A DNA stretch of 63,807 bases. Origin: a virus. Positions 14,793 through 24,093 of the stretch are shown here, in pieces. The position numbers were made by a program, and so were the translations under genes. Position 1 is the stretch's first letter; each line of letters starts with the position of its first letter. Below the pieces are notes generated by a model. It had not been told where the DNA came from. It searched no databases and worked only from the letters and a program-made list of their open reading frames with translations. The DNA lies in IMG/VR virus record IMGVR_UViG_3300050138_000202, positions 1 to 63,807 of that record; one strand, 5' to 3'.

Positions 14793-16149
14793 GGGAGTTG
14801 GAGTACATCAGAGCTATAAAGACGAAGCGGCCAAGGGTTGTGACGTGCTTTTTCATGTGAGTATAAAAGGTAGACATACGCTAGTGGACGATATTCCGCT
14901 GCACATGTCGATCAAAATATTCAAGAGCCTTGATGAATTTGATTTGGACGAACTGAAGGCTTATGTGAAGGAACACGATATTTCTTCACCTGATCCGCAG
15001 TGCATGATCTTTAAACCGATCATCTTCAAGTCGGAATATACTGGTCTAGAATACTACATGCTCAAGATCGAGGGTCTGCCTCCCAAATACAAGGCCCTGT
15101 ACGACAAGTACGACAAGGTGGGCAACGTATATAAGCAATTCATGACTCACGTCACCATTGACAAAGAAATATACGACGACATCAAAGAAAACGGAATCAC
15201 GGCTGATGACATCGAATTCAGCCATTTGGTTCTGGAAAAGGGTGCTGGAAATACATATCATGATTTCGGAAAGTCCGAAGGGTTCGGAAAATCGGATTAT
15301 GGTCCAAAACACATGGGTCTTTATAGTCACGCAGATAATGCGAAACGTAAAGAGGGCAGAACGGGCGAAGTTGCTCACGTTGGACCAAATAAGGCTGTGC
15401 AACATGCGGGGCCTACCAGAAATGACCAGGCGGCAGCGGCAGCTAAAGATGCGCATCAAAAGAGTCGAAAAAACCCAGTAAAGGTTTTTAATCGAAATCA
15501 GATTCGCTATTTGAATCAAAAGGCAGCTAAACATGGAAGTCTTGGCGTTCCTATAAGATCCAAGCTGGCAGCTTCTGAGGATGCTCAATTAGAAAAGGGC
15601 ATCAAACACGTTGCTGCAGCAGTTGGTACAGCCGCCGCATTGATGTCTAGCCCAATGAGAGAAGCTCCTGCAAGTGCAGCTACACCGCCGCACATAGCTG
15701 TTCACCAGCAAGCGCCAACTTACAATAGCGGTAAAATGCTTCGTACAATTGCTAGCGTAGAGACCAATAATGGTCAAAATGTGAAGCACAAGCCTGTCGG
15801 CGGCATACATGGTGGCGAGACAGCTTTCGGAAAGTATGGACTTATGCCCAATACGATTCGCGAAACCATTGGAATGAATCGCGACCTAAAGACGAAGCAT
15901 GGTAAGGCGACGAATTTAAAAGGCGACGATATGCGCAGGTACATGGAAGATAATCCTGGACTTGAGGATGCCGTCGCACAAAGGCATTTGGCAAGGCTCG
16001 AACACCATTTTGGTCAAGATCCTTCGAAGATTGGGTATAGTTGGCTTGAGGGTATTCGTGGAACATACAAGGCAATGAAAGAAAAAAAAGACATAGAAAA
16101 TCATTGGCATGTGACCAAGATAAGGGCGGCGTATGGAAAAGAGAAGTAA
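14779..16149 (+). CDS. 2H-phosphoesterase-like domain fused to lytic transglycosylase-like domain
   Basis: 456 residues from GTG 14779, the only in-frame start before the first domain. Residues 20-140 show two HxSx/HxTx motifs, LHMSIKIF (H42, S44) and THVTIDK (H124, T126), 82 residues apart as in 2H phosphoesterases, which act on 2',3'-cyclic and other phosphodiesters. A flexible Lys/Ala/Gly linker follows. Residues 318-456 (IASVETNNGQ with E328, FGKYGLMP, RHLARLEHHFG, IGYSWLEGI) resemble phage lysozyme or transglycosylase-like virion lysins. It lies among virion genes, so the protein may be packaged and injected. Confidence 0.6.
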   Translation: MGSDKGVGVHQSYKDEAAKGCDVLFHVSIKGRHTLVDDIPLHMSIKIFKSLDEFDLDELKAYVKEHDISSPDPQCMIFKPIIFKSEYTGLEYYMLKIEGLPPKYKALYDKYDKVGNVYKQFMTHVTIDKEIYDDIKENGITADDIEFSHLVLEKGAGNTYHDFGKSEGFGKSDYGPKHMGLYSHADNAKRKEGRTGEVAHVGPNKAVQHAGPTRNDQAAAAAKDAHQKSRKNPVKVFNRNQIRYLNQKAAKHGSLGVPIRSKLAASEDAQLEKGIKHVAAAVGTAAALMSSPMREAPASAATPPHIAVHQQAPTYNSGKMLRTIASVETNNGQNVKHKPVGGIHGGETAFGKYGLMPNTIRETIGMNRDLKTKHGKATNLKGDDMRRYMEDNPGLEDAVAQRHLARLEHHFGQDPSKIGYSWLEGIRGTYKAMKEKKDIENHWHVTKIRAAYGKEK

Positions 16150-16751
16150 TGGGTTGTGTTTATAAAATAACAAATACTGTGAATGGAAAGCTTTACATAG
16201 GGCTAACCACTTCCACCATTGAAAATAGATGGAAGAAACATGTCAAGGACGCCCTAGTATCGAATAGGCCCCATGCAATTCATAATGCGATTAGAAAATA
16301 TGGTGTACAAGCATTTATTATAGAGTCCTTGATTGAAACAGACAATTTGATCACTCTGAACGAAGTTGAAAAGAAAATGATAGAATGCAACAACTCAATG
16401 TATCCTAGTGGGTATAATTTACATAGTGGCGGAAATGCCCATGCAGTTTCCGAAAGAACCAGATTGCTGATGAGTGCTGTTCAGCGTGGCAAAAAGCAAT
16501 CCGACGAAACTAAAGCCAAAAGGTCAGCCAAACTTTCTGGTCGTGTGCAACCATTGCATTTGGTAGAAAAAAGAGCCAAATCTAGATCGCGCACTGTAAT
16601 AGAATTGGGTAGTGGTAGGATTTTTGAGTCGGTAAACTCTGCGGCTCAGTATTTAGGAATAAAAGCCAGAGGTATAAGTAAAAATTTACATGGACAATCC
16701 AATCATTATTTTGGATTTCGGTTCGAATTTATGGAGAGTATATGCAAATAA
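16149..16751 (+). CDS. GIY-YIG homing endonuclease
   Basis: 200 residues from ATG 16149, which overlaps the TAA of the lysin gene. VYKITNTVNGKLYIGLT is the GIY-YIG strand pair, followed by the catalytic Arg region (TIENRWKKH), NAIRKYG and the Glu/Asn segments ending in YNLHSGGN. C-terminal NUMOD repeats (RGKKQSDETKAKRSAKLSG, SAAQYLGIKARGISKNL) bind DNA. The closest relative in the window is 52308-52898. Confidence 0.9.
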   Translation: MGCVYKITNTVNGKLYIGLTTSTIENRWKKHVKDALVSNRPHAIHNAIRKYGVQAFIIESLIETDNLITLNEVEKKMIECNNSMYPSGYNLHSGGNAHAVSERTRLLMSAVQRGKKQSDETKAKRSAKLSGRVQPLHLVEKRAKSRSRTVIELGSGRIFESVNSAAQYLGIKARGISKNLHGQSNHYFGFRFEFMESICK

Positions 16752-17245
16752 CACCAAATGAAGTGGATACGGTAGAGGACGCAGGAATGATCGATGGATC
16801 GCCAGTGAAACTGATACGCACAAAAGGAGGCTTTTGGATTGCGACGGGCAAGCCGCGCGGCAAATTTCGAGAAGAGGCTATTGCGGCTGGAAGTCATCCC
16901 GCTATTGTACGATATCAGCTTGAAAAGCAATATCCTACGTTTCAGCCCGTGATGCAAAAGAGCGAAAATATGGCCGATATGGCGAAGGTTGAAAAACACT
17001 CTCACTATCTGTCTGACTCTCTACGCAAATCTGGACACGATATTTTTTCGATTCAGACTCCTGGCAAAATCGAGTTCCAGATCACTAAACAGAACGTAAC
17101 CCTACACTCCGTTGAGAGCCAACTTAGAGACGGCGCAATGGTTTTCGGTAAATTAGAAATCGGCAAAGAATTCACACGGGCACTTGCTGGCGCAACCGCC
17201 GAGAAGGCTGTTCAGTGTGGAGCGAAAATCCGAATCGGGAAATAA
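16742..17245 (+). CDS. Hypothetical virion-cluster protein
   Basis: 167 residues, overlapping the end of the GIY-YIG gene by 10 nt. The first 60 residues look like a small beta domain (VKLIRTKGGFWIATGKPRGKF), the rest mixed alpha/beta. No known motif. Position suggests it belonged directly after the lysin gene before the nuclease inserted. Confidence 0.5.
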   Translation: MQITPNEVDTVEDAGMIDGSPVKLIRTKGGFWIATGKPRGKFREEAIAAGSHPAIVRYQLEKQYPTFQPVMQKSENMADMAKVEKHSHYLSDSLRKSGHDIFSIQTPGKIEFQITKQNVTLHSVESQLRDGAMVFGKLEIGKEFTRALAGATAEKAVQCGAKIRIGK

Positions 17246-17246
17246 T

Positions 17247-17612
17247 ATGTGCGTAAAAATGATCATCGACAATCTTCCATACGCCTACGACCCACAGGGA
17301 AATTTCTTGGAACAAGCCAAAAGATGCTCTGAGGTTATTGTTGAGTATTTGCCAAACGATGAGCAAATCAAGCATTTTTTACAAGAAGTGCAAAAGTGTG
17401 CAAAAAACGGCACGAATCTGAACTTCGCCGTCAAGGTCAATTACGGCCACTATCTTTCAGGCTTCAAAACCAAAAAAGAGATCAAGCGCGCCTTAAGTGA
17501 TATATCCCTTAACGAAGTAGTGAAGTTGATGGCCCTAAGTCAACACGGCGCAGAAAAGACGCTAGAAGAACTATCTTTGATGTGCTTAAACCGAGAAGTG
17601 AATGGAAAATAA
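17247..17612 (+). CDS. Hypothetical protein
   Basis: 121 residues from ATG 17247, one base after the previous stop; a longer frame inside the preceding gene has no ribosome binding site. Mixed helices with KKEIKRALSDISL and a Cys near the start (MCVKM). No family recognised. Confidence 0.5.
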   Translation: MCVKMIIDNLPYAYDPQGNFLEQAKRCSEVIVEYLPNDEQIKHFLQEVQKCAKNGTNLNFAVKVNYGHYLSGFKTKKEIKRALSDISLNEVVKLMALSQHGAEKTLEELSLMCLNREVNGK

Positions 17613-18570
17613 TTTCAAGAAAAGAGGCAATTTAAACCGAGGTAGTCAAGAATCGATTATCATCGGGGAAGGCTCCCCATACGTTCAGGAAAGTTTTGAC
17701 CTGGATCGATTGGAGAACTTCGTCAAAGGTCTTGGTGTGCAATATTTACACTACAAGTCCATGCCTAGCCCCATTGGAAAAAAAGACCGTGGAGACTATC
17801 GTCGAAGTGACGGTGTCGACACAATCACGTCAAATGGCATGCTCTATATTCTTGCTGGCAAATTCACGGCCACTATGACTGACAATTCGCGCGAGCGCAT
17901 GCGCGGTGGAGCGGGTACCCTCGATCCTTCCGAAAGCAAACTTGTAATGCCACGATTTTACGATACTGCGGAAGGCGAAGATCCTTGCAAAACTGGTCCC
18001 CGAATTTATTTACTCCCCGGTGATCGCATTTATGTTGCCAGTCCCAAAGTTGACGATTTGGTTGCCAATACGCACGAAATCGACTACGTGGTCGACGCAC
18101 CAAATGAGGCCATGTTTCCGATAGTTAGAATGGAATACGTCACTGACAGTCAGAATATCAGCTATACGGATGGAGTTGATTTTCAATTGACCTCAGATGG
18201 AAAAATTCAGTGGATAGATGGCGGAAGAAATCCTGGCATTGATCCAGATACTGGAAAGGGTAGAATTTACGCAGTAAGGTACCTATACAAAGCTTATTGG
18301 TATATAACGCAGCTTCCCAAAGAAGTAAGAATTACAGGGTCAGTTGACGAAAGCGGCGATCCCACACCTACGCGCGCCGCTTATCACGCTATTGCGCAGC
18401 GCGAGTACATTTACCATAATCAAAATAAGGGTAGCAAGACCAATCAATTGAAGCCCAAAGATCCCAAACGGACTGTTCAAGGTCCAGCCGAGCCCCAAAA
18501 CCCTTCTAAGTACTCAGTTCCAGTCGACATATCCGCAATTGGCGAAGGCCAAGACGAAGACGACCAGTAA
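17602..18570 (+). CDS. Virion structural protein, unknown
   Basis: 322 residues, ATG 17602 overlapping the previous stop. Contains a beta-rich region (GPRIYLLPGDRIYVASPKV, KIQWIDGGRNPGIDPDTGKG) and a disordered acidic/Pro tail. Large beta proteins at this place in myovirus operons are often neck or tail-completion proteins, which I infer only from position. Confidence 0.55.
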   Translation: MENNFKKRGNLNRGSQESIIIGEGSPYVQESFDLDRLENFVKGLGVQYLHYKSMPSPIGKKDRGDYRRSDGVDTITSNGMLYILAGKFTATMTDNSRERMRGGAGTLDPSESKLVMPRFYDTAEGEDPCKTGPRIYLLPGDRIYVASPKVDDLVANTHEIDYVVDAPNEAMFPIVRMEYVTDSQNISYTDGVDFQLTSDGKIQWIDGGRNPGIDPDTGKGRIYAVRYLYKAYWYITQLPKEVRITGSVDESGDPTPTRAAYHAIAQREYIYHNQNKGSKTNQLKPKDPKRTVQGPAEPQNPSKYSVPVDISAIGEGQDEDDQ

Positions 18571-18607
18571 TCTTAGAATGGTATAACCCAAAGGAAAATA
18601 GGTATTT

Positions 18608-19123
18608 ATGGCAACACCAGTAATCAAAAGTAGACAAGTAGCAGGCGACAAATCGCGCGATCCATCAGCTATTGAATTGCTTGAATATAACGAGCAATCT
18701 GGCTCTAGAAAAAGTATCGAAGTCGGTCGAGCACTGCTCCCACTTGGTGACGGCGCTAGCGGTTTTACAACTAATGCTGTAACTCCACGAATCCTTCCTA
18801 GTGCTGGACGAAATCTTGCAATTTATAATAACGCAGCCACAGTAGGCGCAGTCACGGTTGGCGACAACACGATGACGGCTCAGGCCGCAGGCGCAGTTCA
18901 AACTTCTGGAACTAATCATTTTGTTGGCGTTCCGTGTCCCCCTAATGCTTGGACGTATCTTGCTGCCGCACAGTGGAACTGGGTTGCCGCAAATGCCGCC
19001 ACACTGCTTGTATTTTTGATTGACGACGACACATATATTATCGCTCAACCGCCTGCAGTAATCGCTGTTCAGGGAATCACTACCGCACCAAGCGGCGCAC
19101 CTGTTAACGAACCTAACACGTAA
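18608..19123 (+). CDS. Virion protein, Ala/Val/Thr-rich
   Basis: 171 residues, RBS AAGGAAAATAGG. Low charge and many short beta strands (NLAIYNNAATVGAVTVGDN), typical of small capsid or tail decoration proteins. No catalytic motif. Function not assigned. Confidence 0.5.
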   Translation: MATPVIKSRQVAGDKSRDPSAIELLEYNEQSGSRKSIEVGRALLPLGDGASGFTTNAVTPRILPSAGRNLAIYNNAATVGAVTVGDNTMTAQAAGAVQTSGTNHFVGVPCPPNAWTYLAAAQWNWVAANAATLLVFLIDDDTYIIAQPPAVIAVQGITTAPSGAPVNEPNT

Positions 19124-19135
19124 TAGGAGCACGAA

Positions 19136-20074
19136 GTGTCTTCTAGTGCTGATTCATTTTTAAAGAAAGCCCTTGGGCCTGACTTTTTCCAGTCACTGGA
19201 AAAGTTTGAGCTATTGGGAGCCTCTGATCACGAAGAGATCAAGACGGCTTTACAGATTGTGCCGCGCACACTCATGAGCTTTCTTATCAGCAATTTACAG
19301 CCCATGATGGTTGGCGAATCCAAAGAAGTCGAGCTTCCAATAAAACATGGCAAGCATCCGGTTCTCAAAGTTAGCAAACACGATAAAGACGTGTACAGTG
19401 GCGACATAGAAGACGACACTGAAAAATACACCAACAAAAAGGCTGCTGAGTTCAAGTATCGGTCTATACCTGGAATTGGTCTCGTCATTATGAAAGCTTT
19501 TGAGCTTTATAACGTGGACGATCTAGACAAGAAGCCAGAGCACAGCGTTCCAGAAACTACAATCGCGATGGTCCAAAAGATGATCGACGAACGACTTGCA
19601 CTGCACGATCTCATCGGCAAGGTAGTCGATAAAAAAATTACACAAAGAGATGCAATTCAGTCGTTGGTTTTAGCTAAACTGAGTGGCAATATGTCCCATA
19701 GAGAATCTAAGCCCACTAAAAACGAGACGAATATAAAAGTCAATGTTGATGTCTCCCCCGAGATCAAGGTTGAGCAAAAGGTGAAAATAAAGAAAAAGTC
19801 TCCTCTTAAGGACTTCCTAGAAGAAAGGAAGAAAAAACTTAAGAAAAATGAATTCAAAATAGAATTAATGAAAGGCGAACAAGTTCATTGTCCAGACTGT
19901 GGTCAAAGAGTATTTGATGGAGATATATTTGGAGCCTGTATTTGCTATGGCGATTGTGGAAAAGTTTTTCTTAAAAAAACAGAAGATGGCTTTAAAATAC
20001 GCTTTTCTAAAAATTGGGATATGGACAATATCGAAATGTTATTGGAAATTTTGAGAAAAAACAGAAATGGCTAA
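19136..20074 (+). CDS. Hypothetical protein with C-terminal zinc ribbon
   Basis: 312 residues from GTG 19136 behind TAGGAGCACGAA. Helical N-terminal two thirds, then a Lys-rich coil and CPDCGQRVF..CICYGDC, four or more Cys in zinc-ribbon spacing. The last 130 codons and the following nuclease gene are visibly more AT-rich than the neighbours, so the end may have come with that insertion. Role unknown. Confidence 0.5.
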   Translation: MSSSADSFLKKALGPDFFQSLEKFELLGASDHEEIKTALQIVPRTLMSFLISNLQPMMVGESKEVELPIKHGKHPVLKVSKHDKDVYSGDIEDDTEKYTNKKAAEFKYRSIPGIGLVIMKAFELYNVDDLDKKPEHSVPETTIAMVQKMIDERLALHDLIGKVVDKKITQRDAIQSLVLAKLSGNMSHRESKPTKNETNIKVNVDVSPEIKVEQKVKIKKKSPLKDFLEERKKKLKKNEFKIELMKGEQVHCPDCGQRVFDGDIFGACICYGDCGKVFLKKTEDGFKIRFSKNWDMDNIEMLLEILRKNRNG

Positions 20075-20867
20075 AAAAATTGATATATTTGAAATTCAAA
20101 GAAGAATTAAAGAGGCGCACGGTGACGTGGTGCAAATAGACGCTTCTACCTATAAAGGCACGCATGAAAAGGCCAGATTTATTGATGCTGATTTCGGAGA
20201 ATGGTGGGCTATTCCAAAAAACGTTTACGCTCTTAAAAATGGTCATCCCAAAAAAAGAGCAAAAAAAATCAGCAAATCAAAAACTTTAAGTATTGACAAA
20301 ATTAAAGAAAAACTATTCCAAATCTCTGGAGATCTTGTAACTATTGATGAGTCAACATGGATAAATACTACAACAAAATGTAGATTCATCGATAAAGAAC
20401 ATGGAGAATGGTTTACCAATCCATTCCATGTTCTATACGGTGGTTGTAGGCATCCAAATGGATCTCAAAAAAGAAAAGAAGAAACTACATTAAAACACTA
20501 TGGTGTAAAACATCCTTCTCAAGACAAAGAAGTTGCTTTGAAGGCTAGTCGTTCATCGAAAAACTCCTATATTAAGAAACATTGGCAAACGGGCGAAACT
20601 TTAGTTTGTACTGGCTCATGGGAAGCAAGGACAGTAGATAAGCTTAATAATGATATGATCAGATTTGAATGGCAGCCAAAAGTATTTGATATGCCAGACG
20701 GAAAAACATATAGACCAGATTTTTATTTAACTGAAGATGACAGATGGATCGAAATTAAAGGAAGATTTAGAATTATAGATAAGCAAAAATGGGATTGGTT
20801 TCAATCTATAATGCCTAATTCTGAACTTTGGAACAAAGAAGTGCTAAAAAATAAAGGTATTTTATAA
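20067..20867 (+). CDS. Homing-type endonuclease with PD-(D/E)XK core
   Basis: 266 residues, starting inside the previous gene's last codons. Two copies of a repeat with CRFIDKEHGEWFTNPFHVL (the first copy ARFIDADFGEWWAIPKNVY) form DNA-binding modules common in phage homing proteins; then the nuclease core RPDFYLTEDDRWIEIKGRF shows D...ExK. Markedly AT-rich. The next gene starts on its stop (TAATG), matching the pattern of other inserted nuclease genes. Confidence 0.75.
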   Translation: MAKKIDIFEIQRRIKEAHGDVVQIDASTYKGTHEKARFIDADFGEWWAIPKNVYALKNGHPKKRAKKISKSKTLSIDKIKEKLFQISGDLVTIDESTWINTTTKCRFIDKEHGEWFTNPFHVLYGGCRHPNGSQKRKEETTLKHYGVKHPSQDKEVALKASRSSKNSYIKKHWQTGETLVCTGSWEARTVDKLNNDMIRFEWQPKVFDMPDGKTYRPDFYLTEDDRWIEIKGRFRIIDKQKWDWFQSIMPNSELWNKEVLKNKGIL

Positions 20868-22792
20868 TGGATAGTCAAAACATAGTCTACATGGCATACG
20901 ACGGCGACAATGCTGGCAGACTATGTGGACGCGCAATTTTAGCAGACGATCCAAATGCTCTACATGAGATTTCAGATAGGATTGCTCTTGGCCATGAAAT
21001 CGTAAGGCGATGGGTTGAAGCTCACGGCGGAAATTTTATTTCTGGCGGTGGAGACGAAGGCGTTTTCAGTATTCCTGCAGATGCCATTGCTAACGTTGAA
21101 GAGCTTCGCGCAGACTATCATTTTGCTACGAATTTGACTGCTACGGTTGGAGTTGGAAAAACTCTATCTGAGGCTGGCAAAGCAATGTTGGTTGGTAAAT
21201 TTAGGGGCAAAGACACTGTTGTTCAGTACGAAAACGCTCTTGAGACTGAAATTCAACAAGCCCAGGAACGCACTCATCAAGGGACGGCTTCTGCAGAAGA
21301 AAAAAAGATTAGCGAAGCCTATTTGGAAACGGAAGGAAATGGTATGAATAAAAACGAACACGATTGCCCATATTGCAAACCCCAAGCGGGCGCGCAAGCG
21401 AGTGATCCCAACCACTGCAAGTACTGTCACGACGTCCAACAAGACGACGCATGCCCTTATTGTGCTCCAGCCGCTGATGAAAGCGGAACTCACGATTGCC
21501 CATATTGCCAAAATCCTCAAGCTGGCGACGACTGCCCTTATTGCGCAAGTGGATCTCACGACGCCACGGTTGCTGGACACCCAAGTGATTGCAAGTATTG
21601 CGCACAACAAGATCAAAGTCAATCTGTTCCAGACGCAAATGGCGGAACCGATCAACAAGTCACTCCTACGGCTGGCCCCACGGTAAATAATCCTACGACT
21701 ACTGATAGTGAGAACTACGCGGGTCAAGATTTAAACGATCCAGATCTGCCTAAGCCAGAAGCTATTCAGCACAATCCCGATGGTCTTGGTGTGACTATTG
21801 ATTCGCCAACCAATGAGAATGTAAAGTTGGATGCCGAAGGTCAGGGCGGAAACAATATCATCACTCAAGAAGGCACTCCTGGAGTTGATCCTGGAAGCGA
21901 ACAGACAGTAGAGCAAATCGCTCAAGAGATTGACTCTATTCCCGTTTATGCTCAAGCCAATGATCCTGCTGTAGAAGCAATTGACGCTTCTAACATGGCG
22001 GTCGGCACTGGCGTTGAAGGCAACGTTAGCCGTCCAGAAAACTACGCTGATGAAAACGCTCCCAAAGATTTAGGTCTTGGCGAAGACGAGCAGGCACCCG
22101 ATGTTACTCAGTTGATGCAAGAAGGGTTGGATAACCATTCCCAGAACATCAATCGTGAAAAAGTGATCGGCCTGGTTTCTGAAGCTCTACAAGGATTCAA
22201 GGCCTGCAAGCCTATTATAGAAAAGTCAAAACTGCAGGCTCCTCAATTGTATGAGTCGTCTATTGCCATGTTACGCGCAATGATCGAAATGTGCAAAATG
22301 CTTGGCTTGGATCAAGAAGCTCAAACCGGCGACGGCAGCGATCCTCTTGGAAACGGCGCTGAAAGTAATGGTGTCGATGGCGGAACTCCCGCTGGTGGCG
22401 CGGTCAGCGGTGCAGGTGCGGGCGAATTAGAATCTGCTCCACAGCAACAAGACCCAACTTCTGGTATTCCGAACTATGCTCCAAAGGACTCTTCGAGTTC
22501 TAATGGCGGACCCGCTGAAAAAAAGTCTGAAGGGGCAGTAGGCCAATCGATTGGCAAATTGCCCACTAAAGCAACAACAGAGCACGTCGCGCGGACTCCC
22601 CAGCTGCCCAACGCAATTAACGAAAAGGGACAAAAGAAAGTTATTGACCCAGTTACCGGAAAGGTGCGCTGGATTGACATGAAAGAAGGAAAAGTCCAAA
22701 GCCCAACTGGCGTACCTGTAAAACCAGGCACCGTAGAAGCTGAAGGACAAGAACAACCGGAACGACCAGATGGCCCTAAAGTTCGAAATTAA
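20867..22792 (+). CDS. GGDEF/mCpol-like nucleotidyl cyclase domain with six CxxC knuckles
   Basis: 641 residues. Residues 6-125 match the minimal CRISPR-polymerase/GGDEF palm: YDGDNAGRL at 11-19 is the first metal site and ISGGGDEG at 58-65 is the GGDE(F) signature, followed by ATVGVGKT. Such domains make cyclic dinucleotides or oligonucleotides, or act as degenerate sensors. Residues 167-245 carry six CPYC or CKYC motifs, probably three zinc knuckles. The remainder is acidic, Gly/Asn/Pro-rich with one helical bundle near 430-480. It lies in the virion operon beside the gp10-like joining gene, so it may be a virion or internal protein. Confidence 0.65.
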   Translation: MDSQNIVYMAYDGDNAGRLCGRAILADDPNALHEISDRIALGHEIVRRWVEAHGGNFISGGGDEGVFSIPADAIANVEELRADYHFATNLTATVGVGKTLSEAGKAMLVGKFRGKDTVVQYENALETEIQQAQERTHQGTASAEEKKISEAYLETEGNGMNKNEHDCPYCKPQAGAQASDPNHCKYCHDVQQDDACPYCAPAADESGTHDCPYCQNPQAGDDCPYCASGSHDATVAGHPSDCKYCAQQDQSQSVPDANGGTDQQVTPTAGPTVNNPTTTDSENYAGQDLNDPDLPKPEAIQHNPDGLGVTIDSPTNENVKLDAEGQGGNNIITQEGTPGVDPGSEQTVEQIAQEIDSIPVYAQANDPAVEAIDASNMAVGTGVEGNVSRPENYADENAPKDLGLGEDEQAPDVTQLMQEGLDNHSQNINREKVIGLVSEALQGFKACKPIIEKSKLQAPQLYESSIAMLRAMIEMCKMLGLDQEAQTGDGSDPLGNGAESNGVDGGTPAGGAVSGAGAGELESAPQQQDPTSGIPNYAPKDSSSSNGGPAEKKSEGAVGQSIGKLPTKATTEHVARTPQLPNAINEKGQKKVIDPVTGKVRWIDMKEGKVQSPTGVPVKPGTVEAEGQEQPERPDGPKVRN

Positions 22793-23528
22793 CGCTGACG
22801 AAGTTCTGTCAGCGTTTACTCAGTTTAAAGAGCAAGCTAAAAAGGCAATGGAAGAATCGTTTCAAAAAATGGTTTTCGACACCTATGCTGACGTCGTTAA
22901 ACAGGCCTCGTCACTTTCTTCTGCAACAAATCAAGTCTATATGGCTGCGCTCAAACAGCCTATGGAAATTACTTCGAATGTTTGGGTAATCGCTCTAGAC
23001 GCCAAAGCGCTTTGGATCGAAGAGGGGATTGAGGCCAACAAAGACATGAAGCCTGGCTTATTAAAGGGTGCGGACTATAAGGTCATTCCTTTCAAATACG
23101 ACAAAAAGCCAAGTGCCAGCACGCCGATGACCCAAGCTCTAATGGCAGAAATCAATCAGAAACTGCGAAAGCACGATCTGTCGCTTTCAAAAATTGAGAG
23201 GGATTCGAAAGGCAGCCCCAAACAGGGCATGCTTCACGAGTTCGACATGAGTGGCAAGGGTAGACACGTATCGTGGATCAAAAGAAAGTCTGATGAAACG
23301 CATCCTTTGACTAGGCTGCGAATTTATCAAGGACCAGATGCGTCTGGAAAAATTAAACGAGAAGCTATGGTGTTCAGAACCGTTACTAGCGGACCTGCCA
23401 GTGCTGGCAAATTTATTCATCCAGGATATGAAGCAAAGCATTTTATGGATAAGGCGATGGATAAGGCTATTAGAGAATGGGAAGACCTCAGATTGCCTGA
23501 AATTTTTGCAAAGTGGGGTAACAAGTAA
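22770..23528 (+). CDS. Head-tail joining or tail-completion protein (HK97 gp10-like)
   Basis: 252 residues, overlapping the previous gene by 23 nt. The N-terminus (FEINADEVLSAFTQFKEQAKKAMEES) followed by ALDAKALWIEEGIEA, and the final FIHPGYEAKHFMDKAMDKAI, resemble the gp10/neck family of tail-completion proteins, in which a conserved HPG..A..F segment is near the C-terminus. Good positional fit before the tail genes. Confidence 0.6.
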   Translation: MALKFEINADEVLSAFTQFKEQAKKAMEESFQKMVFDTYADVVKQASSLSSATNQVYMAALKQPMEITSNVWVIALDAKALWIEEGIEANKDMKPGLLKGADYKVIPFKYDKKPSASTPMTQALMAEINQKLRKHDLSLSKIERDSKGSPKQGMLHEFDMSGKGRHVSWIKRKSDETHPLTRLRIYQGPDASGKIKREAMVFRTVTSGPASAGKFIHPGYEAKHFMDKAMDKAIREWEDLRLPEIFAKWGNK

Positions 23529-24091
23529 TGAAAAAATGCACCACATGTAAAATATTCAAAGAAAACTCACTCTTTTCAGTAGATGGCAGCAGGCACGACA
23601 GGCTTTGCGCCTCTTGTAAGGAATGCTGTTCTATTCGAAGAAAAAATCATTACCTACTGAATACTGAAAAAACCTTGGAAAACAACAAGAAGTGGAAAGA
23701 AGATCACAAAATAGAATACCGAACATCTGAGGCGAAAAGAGAAAAGGAAAGAATTAAAAGTGACCTTAATTTTAAAATTAAAAAAATGTTGAGGTCGAGA
23801 CTTTCTGGGGCCATAAAAGAAGGTGCAAAATCGGGCTCTGCAGTGACCAATTTAGGATGTTCAATAGATTTCTTTAAATTATACACAGAAGAGCAATTTA
23901 AACAAGGAATGACGTGGGAAAACCGTGGAAACGGAAAAGACTCGTGGCAGCTTGATCATATTGTTCCTCTTTATAAATTTGATCTCACAGATCCCACTCA
24001 ATTGGCCAAGGCTTGTCATTATACTAATTTACAACCTCTATGGCATAAAGACCATATGGTGAAAACCAGATTTGATCTAAGGAGTGCGTAA
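23528..24091 (+). CDS. HNH homing endonuclease
   Basis: 187 residues, ATG overlapping the preceding TAA. N-terminal CTTCKIF..CASCKECC zinc motifs, Lys-rich linker, then SWQLDHIVPLYKFDL and YTNLQPLWHKDHMVK, the HNH core. Start-stop overlap typical of the inserted nuclease genes here. Confidence 0.85.
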   Translation: MKKCTTCKIFKENSLFSVDGSRHDRLCASCKECCSIRRKNHYLLNTEKTLENNKKWKEDHKIEYRTSEAKREKERIKSDLNFKIKKMLRSRLSGAIKEGAKSGSAVTNLGCSIDFFKLYTEEQFKQGMTWENRGNGKDSWQLDHIVPLYKFDLTDPTQLAKACHYTNLQPLWHKDHMVKTRFDLRSA

Positions 24092-24093
24092 TT

